NCBI GenBank assembly: GCA_024397875.1
Contig: CP073344.1
Location: 2,595,001-2,659,000 of the forward strand
DNA: 64,000 nt
Direction of reading: 5' to 3'
DNA from: Amphritea atlantica
GTDB lineage: Bacteria > Pseudomonadota > Gammaproteobacteria > Pseudomonadales > Balneatricaceae
A program made the position numbers and the translations under genes. Positions 16,287-25,524 of this stretch are shown piece by piece. Under the pieces are notes generated by a model that was not told the DNA's origin, made no database searches, and saw nothing but the letters and a program-made list of their open reading frames with translations. Positions within the stretch are counted from its first letter, which is position 1. Every line of letters begins with the position of its first letter.

Positions 16287-16958
16287 TCAGGCTTCAATCA
16301 CCAGACCAAACTCGCGACTGGCATCTTGCAACCAAAGCCAGATGTAATCCGCAAACGAACGACGGATGATCAGTTCAAAGCGCTGCTCACCTGTACGACG
16401 GATGGTCGCAGTACTCTTGGCAAATAAAGTCGAAACCACCTTACCCACAGGAAACTCCTTCGGATGAAGGTCCACGGGCATCGACTTCTTCAGTACCTCA
16501 AGCACTTTTTCACCTGACACTTCCAGCACGGTTGAACCGCCACTGCTGTTAACCAGTGAGTAGTGACCCGGCATCTCATCACGGAACTTCGTTTCAATCT
16601 CGAAGGTTTCCAGACCTGGCACCAGAATCAGCCACTCGTCCGGGGACATCCAGCGAATCGAATAACCACCTTTCTCAGCCGAAGTCAGCGGCTGAAGTGG
16701 CAACGCCACACCCAGCACACGCTCAACGGCGGCCAGCTGATCAGCATTAGCTGAGTTACAGCGCAGGGTCAGATGACCCAGCAGCTTCAGTTCGCGCAGA
16801 TGGACACCGCCGGTTTTTGGGCCTTGCTGTGCCAGGCTTTCCAGCTCCGCGTGGTGCAGCGGAGACTGCCCCTGAATCTCAGAACCAGGAACCTGATTCA
16901 TCACTGCCGCCTTAGTGGCTGCGCTCTCTTCAGGAGTCATTACATTCAGATCAGACAT
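16287..16958 (-). CDS. soxG: Sarcosine oxidase gamma subunit
   Basis: 223 residues from the ATG at 16958, which overlaps the soxA stop by eight bases; the longer frame to 17012 would overlap soxA by 62 bases. The protein has the compact fold related to part of the glycine cleavage T-protein, with motifs WMSPDEWLIL and SFADYIWLWLQDASREFGL typical of SoxG. It is the third or fourth subunit of heterotetrameric sarcosine oxidase, which converts sarcosine and THF to glycine, methylene-THF and hydrogen peroxide. Translational coupling with soxA is likely. Confidence 0.93.
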   Translation of the reverse strand: MSDLNVMTPEESAATKAAVMNQVPGSEIQGQSPLHHAELESLAQQGPKTGGVHLRELKLLGHLTLRCNSANADQLAAVERVLGVALPLQPLTSAEKGGYSIRWMSPDEWLILVPGLETFEIETKFRDEMPGHYSLVNSSGGSTVLEVSGEKVLEVLKKSMPVDLHPKEFPVGKVVSTLFAKSTATIRRTGEQRFELIIRRSFADYIWLWLQDASREFGLVIEA

Positions 16959-19900
16959 TTTGACGCTCCCCTTTCGGATCAAAGAAGATCGGGCTGCAAA
17001 TTTCAGCTTCAATCACAGTGCCATTAGCCAGTGGGTAGTAAACGGTCTCACCCATCTTATCCAGGCCGCCTTTAATAAAGCCCATCGCAATCGAGTGGCC
17101 CAGGTTTTCACTCCAGTAACTGGAGGTCACATGACCTTCTATCGGCATCGGAACCGGTGCCTTAGGATCAAGCACCGCCTGAGAACCTTCCGGAATCACC
17201 TGTTTAGGATCTTTGGTTTTCAGACCCACCATCTGCTTACGGTTTTCACGGGTACAATCTTCCCGGCTCATGCCGCGCTTACCGATATAACTGAACGGCT
17301 TCTGGTTGGATACACACCAGCCCATACCCAGATCGTAAGGGTGCACCGAACCATCGGTGTCCTGACCCGCGATAATGAAACCTTTTTCAGCCCGCAGAAT
17401 ATGCATTGTTTCAGTACCATATGGAGTCAGACCATATTTAGCACCCGCTTCCTGCAATTTCTCCCATACATGCATACCATAGTTTGCCTGTACGTTGATC
17501 TCGAACGACAGCTCACCAGTGAAGGAGATACGGAACACCCGGGCAGGTACGCCAGCAACGGTGATCTGTTTCCAGTCCATGTACTTGAAGCTTTCATTGC
17601 TGACATCAGCATCCGTCAGCTCAGCCAGAAGCTTGCGACTGTTCGGTCCGGTAATTGTCGCCGTTGACCAGTGATCGGTTACGGTGTTGAAGTAGACTTC
17701 CAGTTCAGGCCACTCGGTCTGATGGTAGATTTCCAGCCACTCATACACCCGTGCTGCACCGCCACTCGTGGTCGTCATAACGAAGTGATTCTCACCCAGA
17801 CAGGCGGTAACACCATCATCAAACACCATGCCGTCTTCGCCACACATCAGGCCATAACGACACTTACCAACCGCGAGCTTAGCCCAGGCATTAGTGTAGA
17901 CACGTCCCAGGAATTCACGGGCATCTTTACCCTGAACATCGATCTTACCCAGCGTTGAGGCGTCCAGAATACCGATGGAATTTCGCACCGCCAGACATTC
18001 ACGATTAAGCGCCTGCTGCATGGTTTCCCCTGCTTGCGGGTAGTACCACGGACGTTTCCACTGACCGACATCCTCAAACTCCGCACCTTGCTCAACATGC
18101 CACTTGTGCATCGCAGTAAAACGTTTCGGCTCAAACAATGCACCGCAGTTACTGCCAGCGATCGCACCGAATGCAATCGGTGTGTAGTTCGGCCGGAAAA
18201 CCGTGGTGCCGGTCTCAGGAATAGACTGGTTCAGCGCTTTCGCTGCCACCGCCATACCATTGATATTACCCAGCTTACCCTGATCGGTACCAAAACCCAT
18301 CGCGGTATAACGCTTGACGTGCTCAATCGCTTCAAAGCCTTCACGACACGCAATCTCGATACCAGCAGCCGTAACATCGGTCTGATAATCTACAAACTGC
18401 TTCGGTGCCTGTGAAGTTGGCTTCAGATGAGGCACGTGGAACAGACTCATCGGTGCAGCCACTTTATGCATTTGCGCTTGCGGCAGAACGACCTCTGCAG
18501 CTGCCAGACCCACTTCAGCCAACGCTTTCTGACCCGCGTCAAACCCCTCTCTCAAGGCTGCAGCAGTCTCATACTGACCATTGATGCCGCCAGCTGTCAG
18601 CTGCTTCTGTACCGTATTACCCGGCAGGAAGCCAACAATCTCATCGTTCCAGACTGGACGACTACCGGTATGGCAGGACAGGTGAATCACCGGACTCCAG
18701 CCACCGGAAGAGGCAACCGTATCGGCTTTCAGCTTAGTCACAGAACCGATCACTTTAGATCCGGAGGCACTGATCGCCGCCACAGAGACACTGCTGACCC
18801 GCTTGCTACCCTGTACTTCAATCACCGCAGAACCGGAGATAATATTCAGACCACGCTCACGCGCCGCTTCGGTACGGTCACCGACCGCCGCTTCACGGGT
18901 ATCTACGATAGCTACGACCTTACGACCCGCATCAGCCCAGTCCAGAGCGGCCTGATAGCCGTAGTCATTGGTAGTCATCACCACCAGCTCATTACCCGGT
19001 ACCACACCATAGCGGTTGATGTAAGCCGACACCGCACCAGACACCATACAGCCCGGCACATCGTTATTAGCGTAAACCAGTGGACGCTCATGAGCGCCGG
19101 TCGCCAGAACAACCCACTTGGCACGAACCCGATGCATCCGCTGACGTACCTGATTGACCGGCGCAATATCCGCCAGATGATCAGTACAACGCTCATGAAT
19201 CGTGAGGAAGTTATGATCGTGATAGCCGTTCACTGTTGAACGTGGCAACATCAGCACATCTTCATAGGTGCTCAGCTCTTCCACTACAGCGCGTACCCAC
19301 TCAGCAGCGGGCTTGCCATCCAGTGTTTCTTTGCCATTCAGCAGGCTGCCACCCAACTCATTCTGCTCGTCGGCAATAATAACACGGGCACCACCGCGGG
19401 CAGCCGTCAGTGCCGCTGCAAGACCAGCAGGACCCGCACCAACAATCATCACATCACAGTGCTGATTAATTGAGTCATAACGATCTGGATCACTTTCCCG
19501 GGGTGCACGTCCCAGACCTGCAGCCTTACGGATCACTGATTCGTAGGTGTGCCACATCGACTGCGGAAACATAAAGGTTTTGTAATAGAAGCCCGGTGGC
19601 ATCATATTGCCGCCGACTTTACCCATCAGGCCCATTACGTCGGTTTCAACACTTGGCCAGCCATTGGTTGAGGCAGATACCAGGCCATCAAACAACTCTT
19701 GCTGAGTTGCACGTACGTTAGGCACCTGAGTCGCTTCTGTCGCGCCCAGCTGCAGCACCGCATTCGGCTCTTCTGCGCCACAGCCAACAATGCCCCGTGG
19801 ACGGCTGTATTTAAAACTACGACCAACGACATTGATACCATTGGCCAGCATCGCAGATGCCAGCGTATCGCCTTGGAAACCTTTATACTGCTTACCGTTA

Positions 19901-19968
19901 TAGGTAAACGTCAGCGGCTTGGAACGGTCAATCCGACCTCCGCTGGTGAGGCGGTTCTGTTGTGTCAT
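16951..19968 (-). CDS. soxA: Sarcosine oxidase alpha subunit
   Basis: 1005 residues, the usual length. An N-terminal ferredoxin-like domain (about 10-100), a flavin/NAD-binding domain with VGAGPAGLAAALTAARGG (about 176-193), and a C-terminal folate-binding aminomethyltransferase-like half (about 610-1000). This large subunit binds NAD and THF and passes the methyl group of sarcosine to folate. It lies between soxD (13 bases) and soxG (overlap), in the standard BDAG order. The ATG at 19968 follows GAGCGGAATA, an acceptable ribosome site. Confidence 0.96.
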   Translation of the reverse strand: MTQQNRLTSGGRIDRSKPLTFTYNGKQYKGFQGDTLASAMLANGINVVGRSFKYSRPRGIVGCGAEEPNAVLQLGATEATQVPNVRATQQELFDGLVSASTNGWPSVETDVMGLMGKVGGNMMPPGFYYKTFMFPQSMWHTYESVIRKAAGLGRAPRESDPDRYDSINQHCDVMIVGAGPAGLAAALTAARGGARVIIADEQNELGGSLLNGKETLDGKPAAEWVRAVVEELSTYEDVLMLPRSTVNGYHDHNFLTIHERCTDHLADIAPVNQVRQRMHRVRAKWVVLATGAHERPLVYANNDVPGCMVSGAVSAYINRYGVVPGNELVVMTTNDYGYQAALDWADAGRKVVAIVDTREAAVGDRTEAARERGLNIISGSAVIEVQGSKRVSSVSVAAISASGSKVIGSVTKLKADTVASSGGWSPVIHLSCHTGSRPVWNDEIVGFLPGNTVQKQLTAGGINGQYETAAALREGFDAGQKALAEVGLAAAEVVLPQAQMHKVAAPMSLFHVPHLKPTSQAPKQFVDYQTDVTAAGIEIACREGFEAIEHVKRYTAMGFGTDQGKLGNINGMAVAAKALNQSIPETGTTVFRPNYTPIAFGAIAGSNCGALFEPKRFTAMHKWHVEQGAEFEDVGQWKRPWYYPQAGETMQQALNRECLAVRNSIGILDASTLGKIDVQGKDAREFLGRVYTNAWAKLAVGKCRYGLMCGEDGMVFDDGVTACLGENHFVMTTTSGGAARVYEWLEIYHQTEWPELEVYFNTVTDHWSTATITGPNSRKLLAELTDADVSNESFKYMDWKQITVAGVPARVFRISFTGELSFEINVQANYGMHVWEKLQEAGAKYGLTPYGTETMHILRAEKGFIIAGQDTDGSVHPYDLGMGWCVSNQKPFSYIGKRGMSREDCTRENRKQMVGLKTKDPKQVIPEGSQAVLDPKAPVPMPIEGHVTSSYWSENLGHSIAMGFIKGGLDKMGETVYYPLANGTVIEAEICSPIFFDPKGERQNV

Positions 19969-19981
19969 TATTCCGCTCCTG

Positions 19982-20266
19982 TTACTCAGCCACTACAGAT
20001 GGCTGCTCGCCAATCTTGTAGACTTCTTTAATTTCATAGGTCTGGGTGTCGCGGGTCATATTGAAGAATTTACGACAACCGGCTGCGTGTACCCACAGTT
20101 CATGGTGAAGACCACGAGGGTTCTTCCGGAAAAACAGATATTCGCCCCACTCTTTATCAGAGCAGGCTTCCGGATCCAGTGGACGCGCTATATGCGCCTG
20201 ACCAGCTCCGTGAAACTCTTCTTCTTCACGATATTCCGCACAGTGCGGGCAGTAGATATGAAACAT
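19982..20266 (-). CDS. soxD: Sarcosine oxidase delta subunit
   Basis: 94 residues, the usual size. CPHC near the N-terminus and HAAGC near the middle supply the zinc-binding residues of SoxD. It is the small structural subunit of heterotetrameric sarcosine oxidase. The start lies 15 bases after soxB and the stop 13 bases before soxA, so it is part of one operon. Confidence 0.94.
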   Translation of the reverse strand: MFHIYCPHCAEYREEEEFHGAGQAHIARPLDPEACSDKEWGEYLFFRKNPRGLHHELWVHAAGCRKFFNMTRDTQTYEIKEVYKIGEQPSVVAE

Positions 20267-20281
20267 GTTAATTAGCCCCTG

Positions 20282-21535
20282 TTAATGTGCTACACCGGCA
20301 GCGCCGTGTTCATCGATCAGTGCACCGGTATGGAAGCGCTGCATAGAGAAAGGTTCCGCAATCGGATGTGCTTTGCCATGTGCCAGCGTATGCGCAAACA
20401 GATTACCGGAGCCCGGAGTCCCCTTAAATCCGCCAGTACCCCAGCCACAGTTGAAGAACAGGTTCTTCACAGGCGTATCGGAAATAACCGGACTGGCATC
20501 AGGGCAAGCATCGACAATACCGCCCCACTGACGGTTCATGCGCACGCGACTGGTGCACGGGAACATCTCGACAATGGCCTGAATCGTATGCTCGATAATG
20601 CCGTAGGAACCACGCTGGCCGTAACCAACCCAACCATCGATACCGGCACCAATTACCAGGTCACCCTTGTCCGACTGACTCATGTAACCGTGTACATGGT
20701 TAGACATAACAACCGTATCAAGGAAAGGTTTGATCGGTTCGGATACCAGCGCCTGCAGCGGGTGAGATTCAACCGGCAGTTCGAAACCGGCCATCTTAGC
20801 CAGCACGCCACTGTTACCCGCTACCACACAACCTACACGGTCAGCCTTGAGAACACCGTACTGCTTGGTTTTGACACCCGTAATCTTGCCGTCACTGATC
20901 TCCATATCCATTACTTCGCAGTTCTGGATCAGGTCTACACCCAGAGCATCGGCTGCACGGGCATAACCCCAGGCCACCGCATCGTGACGGGCGTTACCGG
21001 CACGGCGTTGCACAGATGCACCCATAATCGGGTAACGTGCGTCCTTGGAGCAGTCGAGGGATGGAATCTCCTTCTGCAGCTGCTCGGCATCAACCATTTC
21101 GTTATCGATACCCTGCAACCTGTTGGCGGCAACCAGACGTTCGTTGGTACGCATATCCTGTAGCGTGTGACAAGTATGGTATACGCCACGCTGGGAGAAC
21201 ATCACGTTGTAGTTCAGTTCCTGCGCCAGACCTTCCCACAACTTCATGGAATGCTCGTACAGAGCAGCGGACTCGTCCCACAGGTAGTTTGAACGCACGA
21301 TAGTGGTGTTACGAGCAATGTTACCACCAGCCAGATGCCCCTTTTCCAGTACCGCCACGTTGGTGATACCGTGTTCTTTCGCCAGATAGTATGCAGTAGC
21401 CAGACCATGACCGCCGCCACCGATGATAATGACATCGTACTTCTTCTTCGGCGTAGGATTACGCCAGACACGCTGCCAGTTCTCGTGATGACTCAGACTG
21501 TGCTTCAGCAGCCCGAAACCAGAATATTGCTGCAT
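20282..21535 (-). CDS. soxB: Sarcosine oxidase beta subunit
   Basis: 417 residues from the ATG at 21535, preceded by GGAGCTGAT; the start [13 protein letters not shown] then matches known SoxB proteins, so the in-frame ATG ten codons upstream is rejected. The FAD-binding motif [20 protein letters not shown] lies near residues 36-55. [10 protein letters not shown] (about residue 170) carries the histidine that binds FMN covalently in this family. It is the catalytic subunit that oxidises sarcosine. A 120-base gap separates it from glyA. Confidence 0.95.
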   Translation of the reverse strand: MQQYSGFGLLKHSLSHHENWQRVWRNPTPKKKYDVIIIGGGGHGLATAYYLAKEHGITNVAVLEKGHLAGGNIARNTTIVRSNYLWDESAALYEHSMKLWEGLAQELNYNVMFSQRGVYHTCHTLQDMRTNERLVAANRLQGIDNEMVDAEQLQKEIPSLDCSKDARYPIMGASVQRRAGNARHDAVAWGYARAADALGVDLIQNCEVMDMEISDGKITGVKTKQYGVLKADRVGCVVAGNSGVLAKMAGFELPVESHPLQALVSEPIKPFLDTVVMSNHVHGYMSQSDKGDLVIGAGIDGWVGYGQRGSYGIIEHTIQAIVEMFPCTSRVRMNRQWGGIVDACPDASPVISDTPVKNLFFNCGWGTGGFKGTPGSGNLFAHTLAHGKAHPIAEPFSMQRFHTGALIDEHGAAGVAH

Positions 21536-21655
21536 ATCATCAGCTCCCAAAATAGGGGCAACCATATATCGCTGGCTGCCGGGTGTTTAAATGAGTTCTT
21601 AACTCACCGGTCGTCGTTAACAAACCGGTGATTAGATTTTTTTTGTCAATTCAGT

Positions 21656-22918
21656 TTAGCTATAAACAGGGAAGTCAGCACACAGCGCTTTAACCTGCTG
21701 TTTAACTTCAACTATTTTCGCTTCCAGCGCTTCAGGCTGATTCAGCACATCCAGCAGATCCGCGATCCAGCCCGCCAGAGTGCGACACTGTTCCTCTTTA
21801 AAGCCACGGGTAGTCACAACCGGAGAACCGATACGCAGACCTGAAGTTACAAACGGCGACTGGGGATCACCCGGTACCGCATTCTTGTTAACCGTAATGT
21901 TAGCGCGACCCAGAGCAGCGTCAGCATCTTTACCGGTCAGACCCTGTTTAATCAGACTCAGCAGGAACAGGTGGTTTTTAGTACCGCCGGAAACGATCTC
22001 GAAGCCACGCTCAACCAGCACTTCTGCCATCGCATTGGCATTCTTCACGACCTGTGTCTGATATGCTTTGAACTCAGGCTCCAGCGCTTCTTTAAAGGCC
22101 ACAGCCTTAGCTGCGATCACATGCATCAGCGGACCACCCTGACCACCTGGGAACACAGCAGAGTTAAGCTTCTTCTCCAGCTCGTTATCACGGGAGATAA
22201 TCAGGCCACCACGTGGACCACGCAGGGTTTTATGGGTTGTCGTAGTGACGACATCAGCGAAAGGCACCGGGTTCGGATAAAGACCTGCAGCTACCAGACC
22301 GGCAACGTGAGCCATATCAACAAACAGGTAAGCGCCAACTTTATCAGCGATTTCGCGGAAACGTGCCCAGTCAACAATCTGAGAGTAAGCAGAGAAACCT
22401 GCAACAATCATTTTAGGCTTGTGCTCAACGGCCAGCGCTTCAACCTGATCGTAATCGATCTCGCCAGTCGCTTCGTTCAGACCGTACTGAACCGCGTTAT
22501 AGATCTTGCCGGAAAAGTTAACGTGAGATCCGTGAGTCAGGTGACCACCATGGGCCAGACTCATACCCAGAACGGTATCACCCGGCTCACACAGCGCCAT
22601 GTAAACGGCCGCGTTTGCCTGAGAACCGGAGTGCGGCTGCACGTTGGCGTAAACAGCACCAAACAACTCTTTAGCACGATCCAGTGCCAGCTGCTCAACC
22701 ACATCAACATATTCACAACCACCGTAATAACGCTTTTCCGGATAACCTTCGGCGTATTTATTGGTCAGTACAGAGCCCTGCGCCTGCATAACCCGTGGAC
22801 TGGTGTAGTTCTCTGAAGCGATCAGTTCGATATGCTCTTCCTGACGCACCTCTTCGTTGCAGATCGCATTCCACAAAACATCATCATATCCTTGGATCAG
22901 GTCTTCTTTCTTAAACAT
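21656..22918 (-). CDS. glyA: Serine hydroxymethyltransferase
   Basis: 420 residues, standard length. The PLP-lysine motif [16 protein letters not shown] lies at about residue 230. It interconverts glycine plus methylene-THF with serine. As the first gene of the sox operon it takes the glycine and one-carbon units from sarcosine oxidase to serine, which Sda then deaminates. GGAGG is placed 5-6 bases before the ATG at 22918. A housekeeping second glyA is probably elsewhere in the genome (inference from related bacteria). Confidence 0.96.
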   Translation of the reverse strand: MFKKEDLIQGYDDVLWNAICNEEVRQEEHIELIASENYTSPRVMQAQGSVLTNKYAEGYPEKRYYGGCEYVDVVEQLALDRAKELFGAVYANVQPHSGSQANAAVYMALCEPGDTVLGMSLAHGGHLTHGSHVNFSGKIYNAVQYGLNEATGEIDYDQVEALAVEHKPKMIVAGFSAYSQIVDWARFREIADKVGAYLFVDMAHVAGLVAAGLYPNPVPFADVVTTTTHKTLRGPRGGLIISRDNELEKKLNSAVFPGGQGGPLMHVIAAKAVAFKEALEPEFKAYQTQVVKNANAMAEVLVERGFEIVSGGTKNHLFLLSLIKQGLTGKDADAALGRANITVNKNAVPGDPQSPFVTSGLRIGSPVVTTRGFKEEQCRTLAGWIADLLDVLNQPEALEAKIVEVKQQVKALCADFPVYS

Positions 22919-23242
22919 CTGTACCTCCGCGCCAGAACCAGGTCCGGCGAGTCATCTCAGTTATCGTTATCTTTGTTGGTTACCTGCGCCGGACAACATA
23001 CATGCACCCGGTGAGGTTTCTTAGTATTGATAGTAGCGGGTCTGATAAACAGCCCTATGCTCGAACACGCCGGGTGTATGTCCAAATACGACAGAGGAAA
23101 TAAAAGTGCTTCTGAAAGGGTGAACGTAAAGCGATCTGGTGGCCGGCTGAAGAAGGCTTTACGCATTTTCCGGCAAGCAAAACCAGGTTTGCCGTGCCAG
23201 CGGCAGTGCAGCATCTGACGAAATGCAGAGCTGAAACAGCAT
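22919..23242. other. 324-base region upstream of glyA: promoter and leader
   Basis: No gene is supported; small overlapping frames are non-coding in appearance. It must hold the promoter for glyA-sox-purU. TCCGGCG (22943-22949) and CGCCGGA (22987-22993) form a perfect 7-base inverted repeat within the probable leader, 25-75 bases before glyA. The glycine riboswitch consensus was looked for and not seen. Confidence 0.45.
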
Positions 23243-23584
23243 TTAATTATGGATAAAATGCAGCATCCATAGACACAACATCCCACCCGCGACAGGCCAG
23301 AATACACTACGACTGAAGCGGGCAATCAGAATAGCCACCAGCGCGGCCGCCAGTTGTGAATAGTCCACATGATAATCCGTGAGTGGCCGGGTAAAGATGA
23401 TGGCAGGTATACACAACGCCGCCAGAATCGCCGGGGGCAGCAACATCAGGATATGTTTACTCCGCCTGATCAGGGCTTCCGCGCTGCCATGCAACTGAAT
23501 AAACGACAGCCGTATGAGAAAGGTTCCCAGTCCAACAGCGAAGAAAAGCAGCCAGAGCTGCTGATTTTCAGTCACGGGGAGCAC
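23243..23584 (-). CDS. azlD: AzlD-like branched-chain amino acid export small subunit
   Basis: 113 residues with about four hydrophobic helices, starting MLPVTENQQLWLLFFAVGLGTFLIR. Matches the AzlD family, the small inner-membrane partner of AzlC. It overlaps the end of azlC by 17 bases, which points to translational coupling. AzlCD pairs export branched-chain or related amino acids. Location beside betaine and serine catabolic genes allows a role in exporting another amino acid, but that is speculation. Confidence 0.85.
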   Translation of the reverse strand: MLPVTENQQLWLLFFAVGLGTFLIRLSFIQLHGSAEALIRRSKHILMLLPPAILAALCIPAIIFTRPLTDYHVDYSQLAAALVAILIARFSRSVFWPVAGGMLCLWMLHFIHN

Positions 23585-24275
23585 CCCGCATCTTTATCAG
23601 TCCGGGTAACCACAGACCACCGCAGACGCCGGCCACCACTGCAACGAGGAACCCGGTATTAAACGGCAACAGCTGAAACAGTACTGCACAGCTACCTGAT
23701 ATAACCGCCACCATAAACAGCAGACGACTGGTGATAGTAGTCACCAGCATCGCCAGAAAGGCCAGCGGAATCGTAAATTCCAACGACCAGTGAGGCGGAA
23801 TTCCCGCACCCAGAGCAACCCCCAAACCCACCGAGATCATCCACACGACATACAAGGCCAGGGCCACTCCGGCCAGATATCCGATGCGTTCAGATATAGG
23901 TTTTTCCATCTGCGCCGGCATTGAACAGAGCCCATAGACCTGATCGGACAACATATAAGCCAGCGTAAAACGATAGTGCTTAGGCAACGGCCCAAGTAAC
24001 GGAGCAAAGGTCGCACTGTAAATGGCAAAGCGCAGGTTAATGACCACGGCGGTAGCCAGAATAATGAGGAAAGGCGCATTATCCTGTATCAGAGAGTAGG
24101 CAGCCAACTGCGCAGACCCGGCAAAAAACAGCGCCGACATACCCATCACCATCTCGGGAGACATCCCCAGCGAAATTCCTGTCGCCCCGGCGATAAGCCC
24201 GAATGGCAACACCCCCGAAACCAGCGGCATGAGATCCCGTACACCCAGCCAGAACTGTTTACTATAACACTTCAA
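23568..24275 (-). CDS. azlC: AzlC-like branched-chain amino acid export protein
   Basis: 235 residues with about six membrane segments, including LMPLVSGVLPFGLIAG and the AzlC-typical MSALFFAGSAQLAA. The best start is TTG at 24275: AGGGATGATAAG precedes it, and the only nearby ATG is in another frame. Internal ATG at residue 16 would cut the conserved N-terminus. Forms an export complex with AzlD. It begins about 80 bases past gbcB, with a terminator between, so it is probably transcribed separately. Confidence 0.86.
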   Translation of the reverse strand: MKCYSKQFWLGVRDLMPLVSGVLPFGLIAGATGISLGMSPEMVMGMSALFFAGSAQLAAYSLIQDNAPFLIILATAVVINLRFAIYSATFAPLLGPLPKHYRFTLAYMLSDQVYGLCSMPAQMEKPISERIGYLAGVALALYVVWMISVGLGVALGAGIPPHWSLEFTIPLAFLAMLVTTITSRLLFMVAVISGSCAVLFQLLPFNTGFLVAVVAGVCGGLWLPGLIKMRGAPRD

Positions 24276-24295
24276 CTTATCATCCCTATAACCTG

Positions 24296-24317
24296 AAAAG
24301 CAGGGCCGAAGCCCTGC
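24296..24317 (-). terminator. Rho-independent terminator after gbcB
   Basis: Perfect stem GCAGGGC (24300-24306) / GCCCTGC (24311-24317). On the minus strand the loop reads TTCG, a very stable tetraloop, and four T follow (24296-24299). Confidence 0.8.
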
Positions 24318-24353
24318 ATAAGTAGTCGTTAAACCAACCAGTGGCGGTTAATT

Positions 24354-25463
24354 TCAGTATTCTATCTCCATCTCGCCCTGTACCGTGGTACAGCAGGACA
24401 GAACGTATCCCTGAGCGATCTCCTCTTCGCTAATACCGCCGTTATGCATCATATTATGTTCACCGGATACAACCTTAATTCGACAAGCCCCGCAGATACC
24501 GACACCACAGGCCTTGGCGATATTAACCCCGGCTTCGGCTGCAGCTTCATTGAGGGTGCAGCCCAGCTCAACGGAAACCTTACGGTCGCTGTCGGTGAAG
24601 CAGACCTGCACCAGATCTTTCGGCAACGTCTCTTCATGTTCGGCCTGATCGGCATGCTTTTCAGCCTGCTTCACATCCTTGACCGGCGTCTCACCAAAGG
24701 ACTCCTCATGGTATCTGGACATGTCATAGCCAGCGTCCTGTAGCATCGCCCTGATGGCTTTCATATAGGTCTCTGGGCCGCAACAGAATACTTCCCGTTC
24801 CATAAAGTCCGGCGCCATCAGACTGAGCATATGCTGGTTCATATAGCCCCGGTAACCATCCCAGGCCTGGCCAATCACATTGCGTTCGCAGACAGTATGC
24901 AGCTGAAAGTTATCGATCCGGGTGGACATAAACTCAAGCTCCCGAGCAAAAATAATGTCATTCGGGGTTCGCGCGCTATGGGCAAAGACCATATCCACTT
25001 CAGAGTCAGTATCGAACCACCAACGCGCCATCGACATCACCGGAGTGATGCCTACGCCACCGGAAAGCAGCAGCACTTTCTCGGAAGGAAAATCCAGACA
25101 GTTAAACTGGCCAACCGGACCATGCACCGCTATCTGCTCACCGGATTGCAGATTATCATGCAACCAGTTGGACACCAATCCTCCCGGTACACGCTTAACC
25201 GTAATAGAAAAGCTATAGGGAATAGAGGGTGAACTGGATATAGTATACGAACGCATCACCCGCTCGCCATCGATCTCCAGCTCCAGGGTAACAAACTGAC
25301 CCGGTTTGAAAAAAAACAATACCGGCTGGTTCATTCCAAACGTAAAGGTGGTGACATCGTGTGTCTCCTGAATCACCTTTACACACCGCACCAGATGACG
25401 ACCGTTAGACCAGGTCTGGGCCACCATAGGGTTCATAAAATCAGAGGTATTAAATTCGCTCAT
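24354..25463 (-). CDS. gbcB: GbcB, glycine betaine demethylase reductase subunit
   Basis: 369 residues. An FAD-binding ferredoxin-reductase domain (MRSYTISSSPS, about 69-79), an NAD-binding domain (SGGVGITPVMSMARWW, about 134-149) and a C-terminal plant-type 2Fe-2S domain with C319-x4-C324-x2-C327...C357 or C358. It passes electrons from NADH to the Rieske oxygenase GbcA, which removes a methyl group from glycine betaine. In Pseudomonas gbcA and gbcB are immediate divergent neighbours; here they keep divergent orientation but are more than 5 kb apart. The gene begins 61 bases past the FAD oxidoreductase gene, so it may be the last gene of that transcript. Related reductases serve carnitine or proline-betaine oxygenases, so specificity is not certain. 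Confidence 0.82.
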   Translation of the reverse strand: MSEFNTSDFMNPMVAQTWSNGRHLVRCVKVIQETHDVTTFTFGMNQPVLFFFKPGQFVTLELEIDGERVMRSYTISSSPSIPYSFSITVKRVPGGLVSNWLHDNLQSGEQIAVHGPVGQFNCLDFPSEKVLLLSGGVGITPVMSMARWWFDTDSEVDMVFAHSARTPNDIIFARELEFMSTRIDNFQLHTVCERNVIGQAWDGYRGYMNQHMLSLMAPDFMEREVFCCGPETYMKAIRAMLQDAGYDMSRYHEESFGETPVKDVKQAEKHADQAEHEETLPKDLVQVCFTDSDRKVSVELGCTLNEAAAEAGVNIAKACGVGICGACRIKVVSGEHNMMHNGGISEEEIAQGYVLSCCTTVQGEMEIEY

Positions 25464-25524
25464 GGGTTTCTCCGGGCAGCCAGCTCTGCCGCTGTAATCA
25501 TTTTTGTAAGAGAATATAGGCTGT

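Noticed and set aside
22919..23040. Glycine riboswitch before glyA
   Set aside because: Conserved core elements of the class were looked for and not found; only a short inverted repeat is present.
23027..23218. 63-residue plus-strand frame upstream of glyA
   Set aside because: Highly basic, no ribosome site and located in the expected promoter region.
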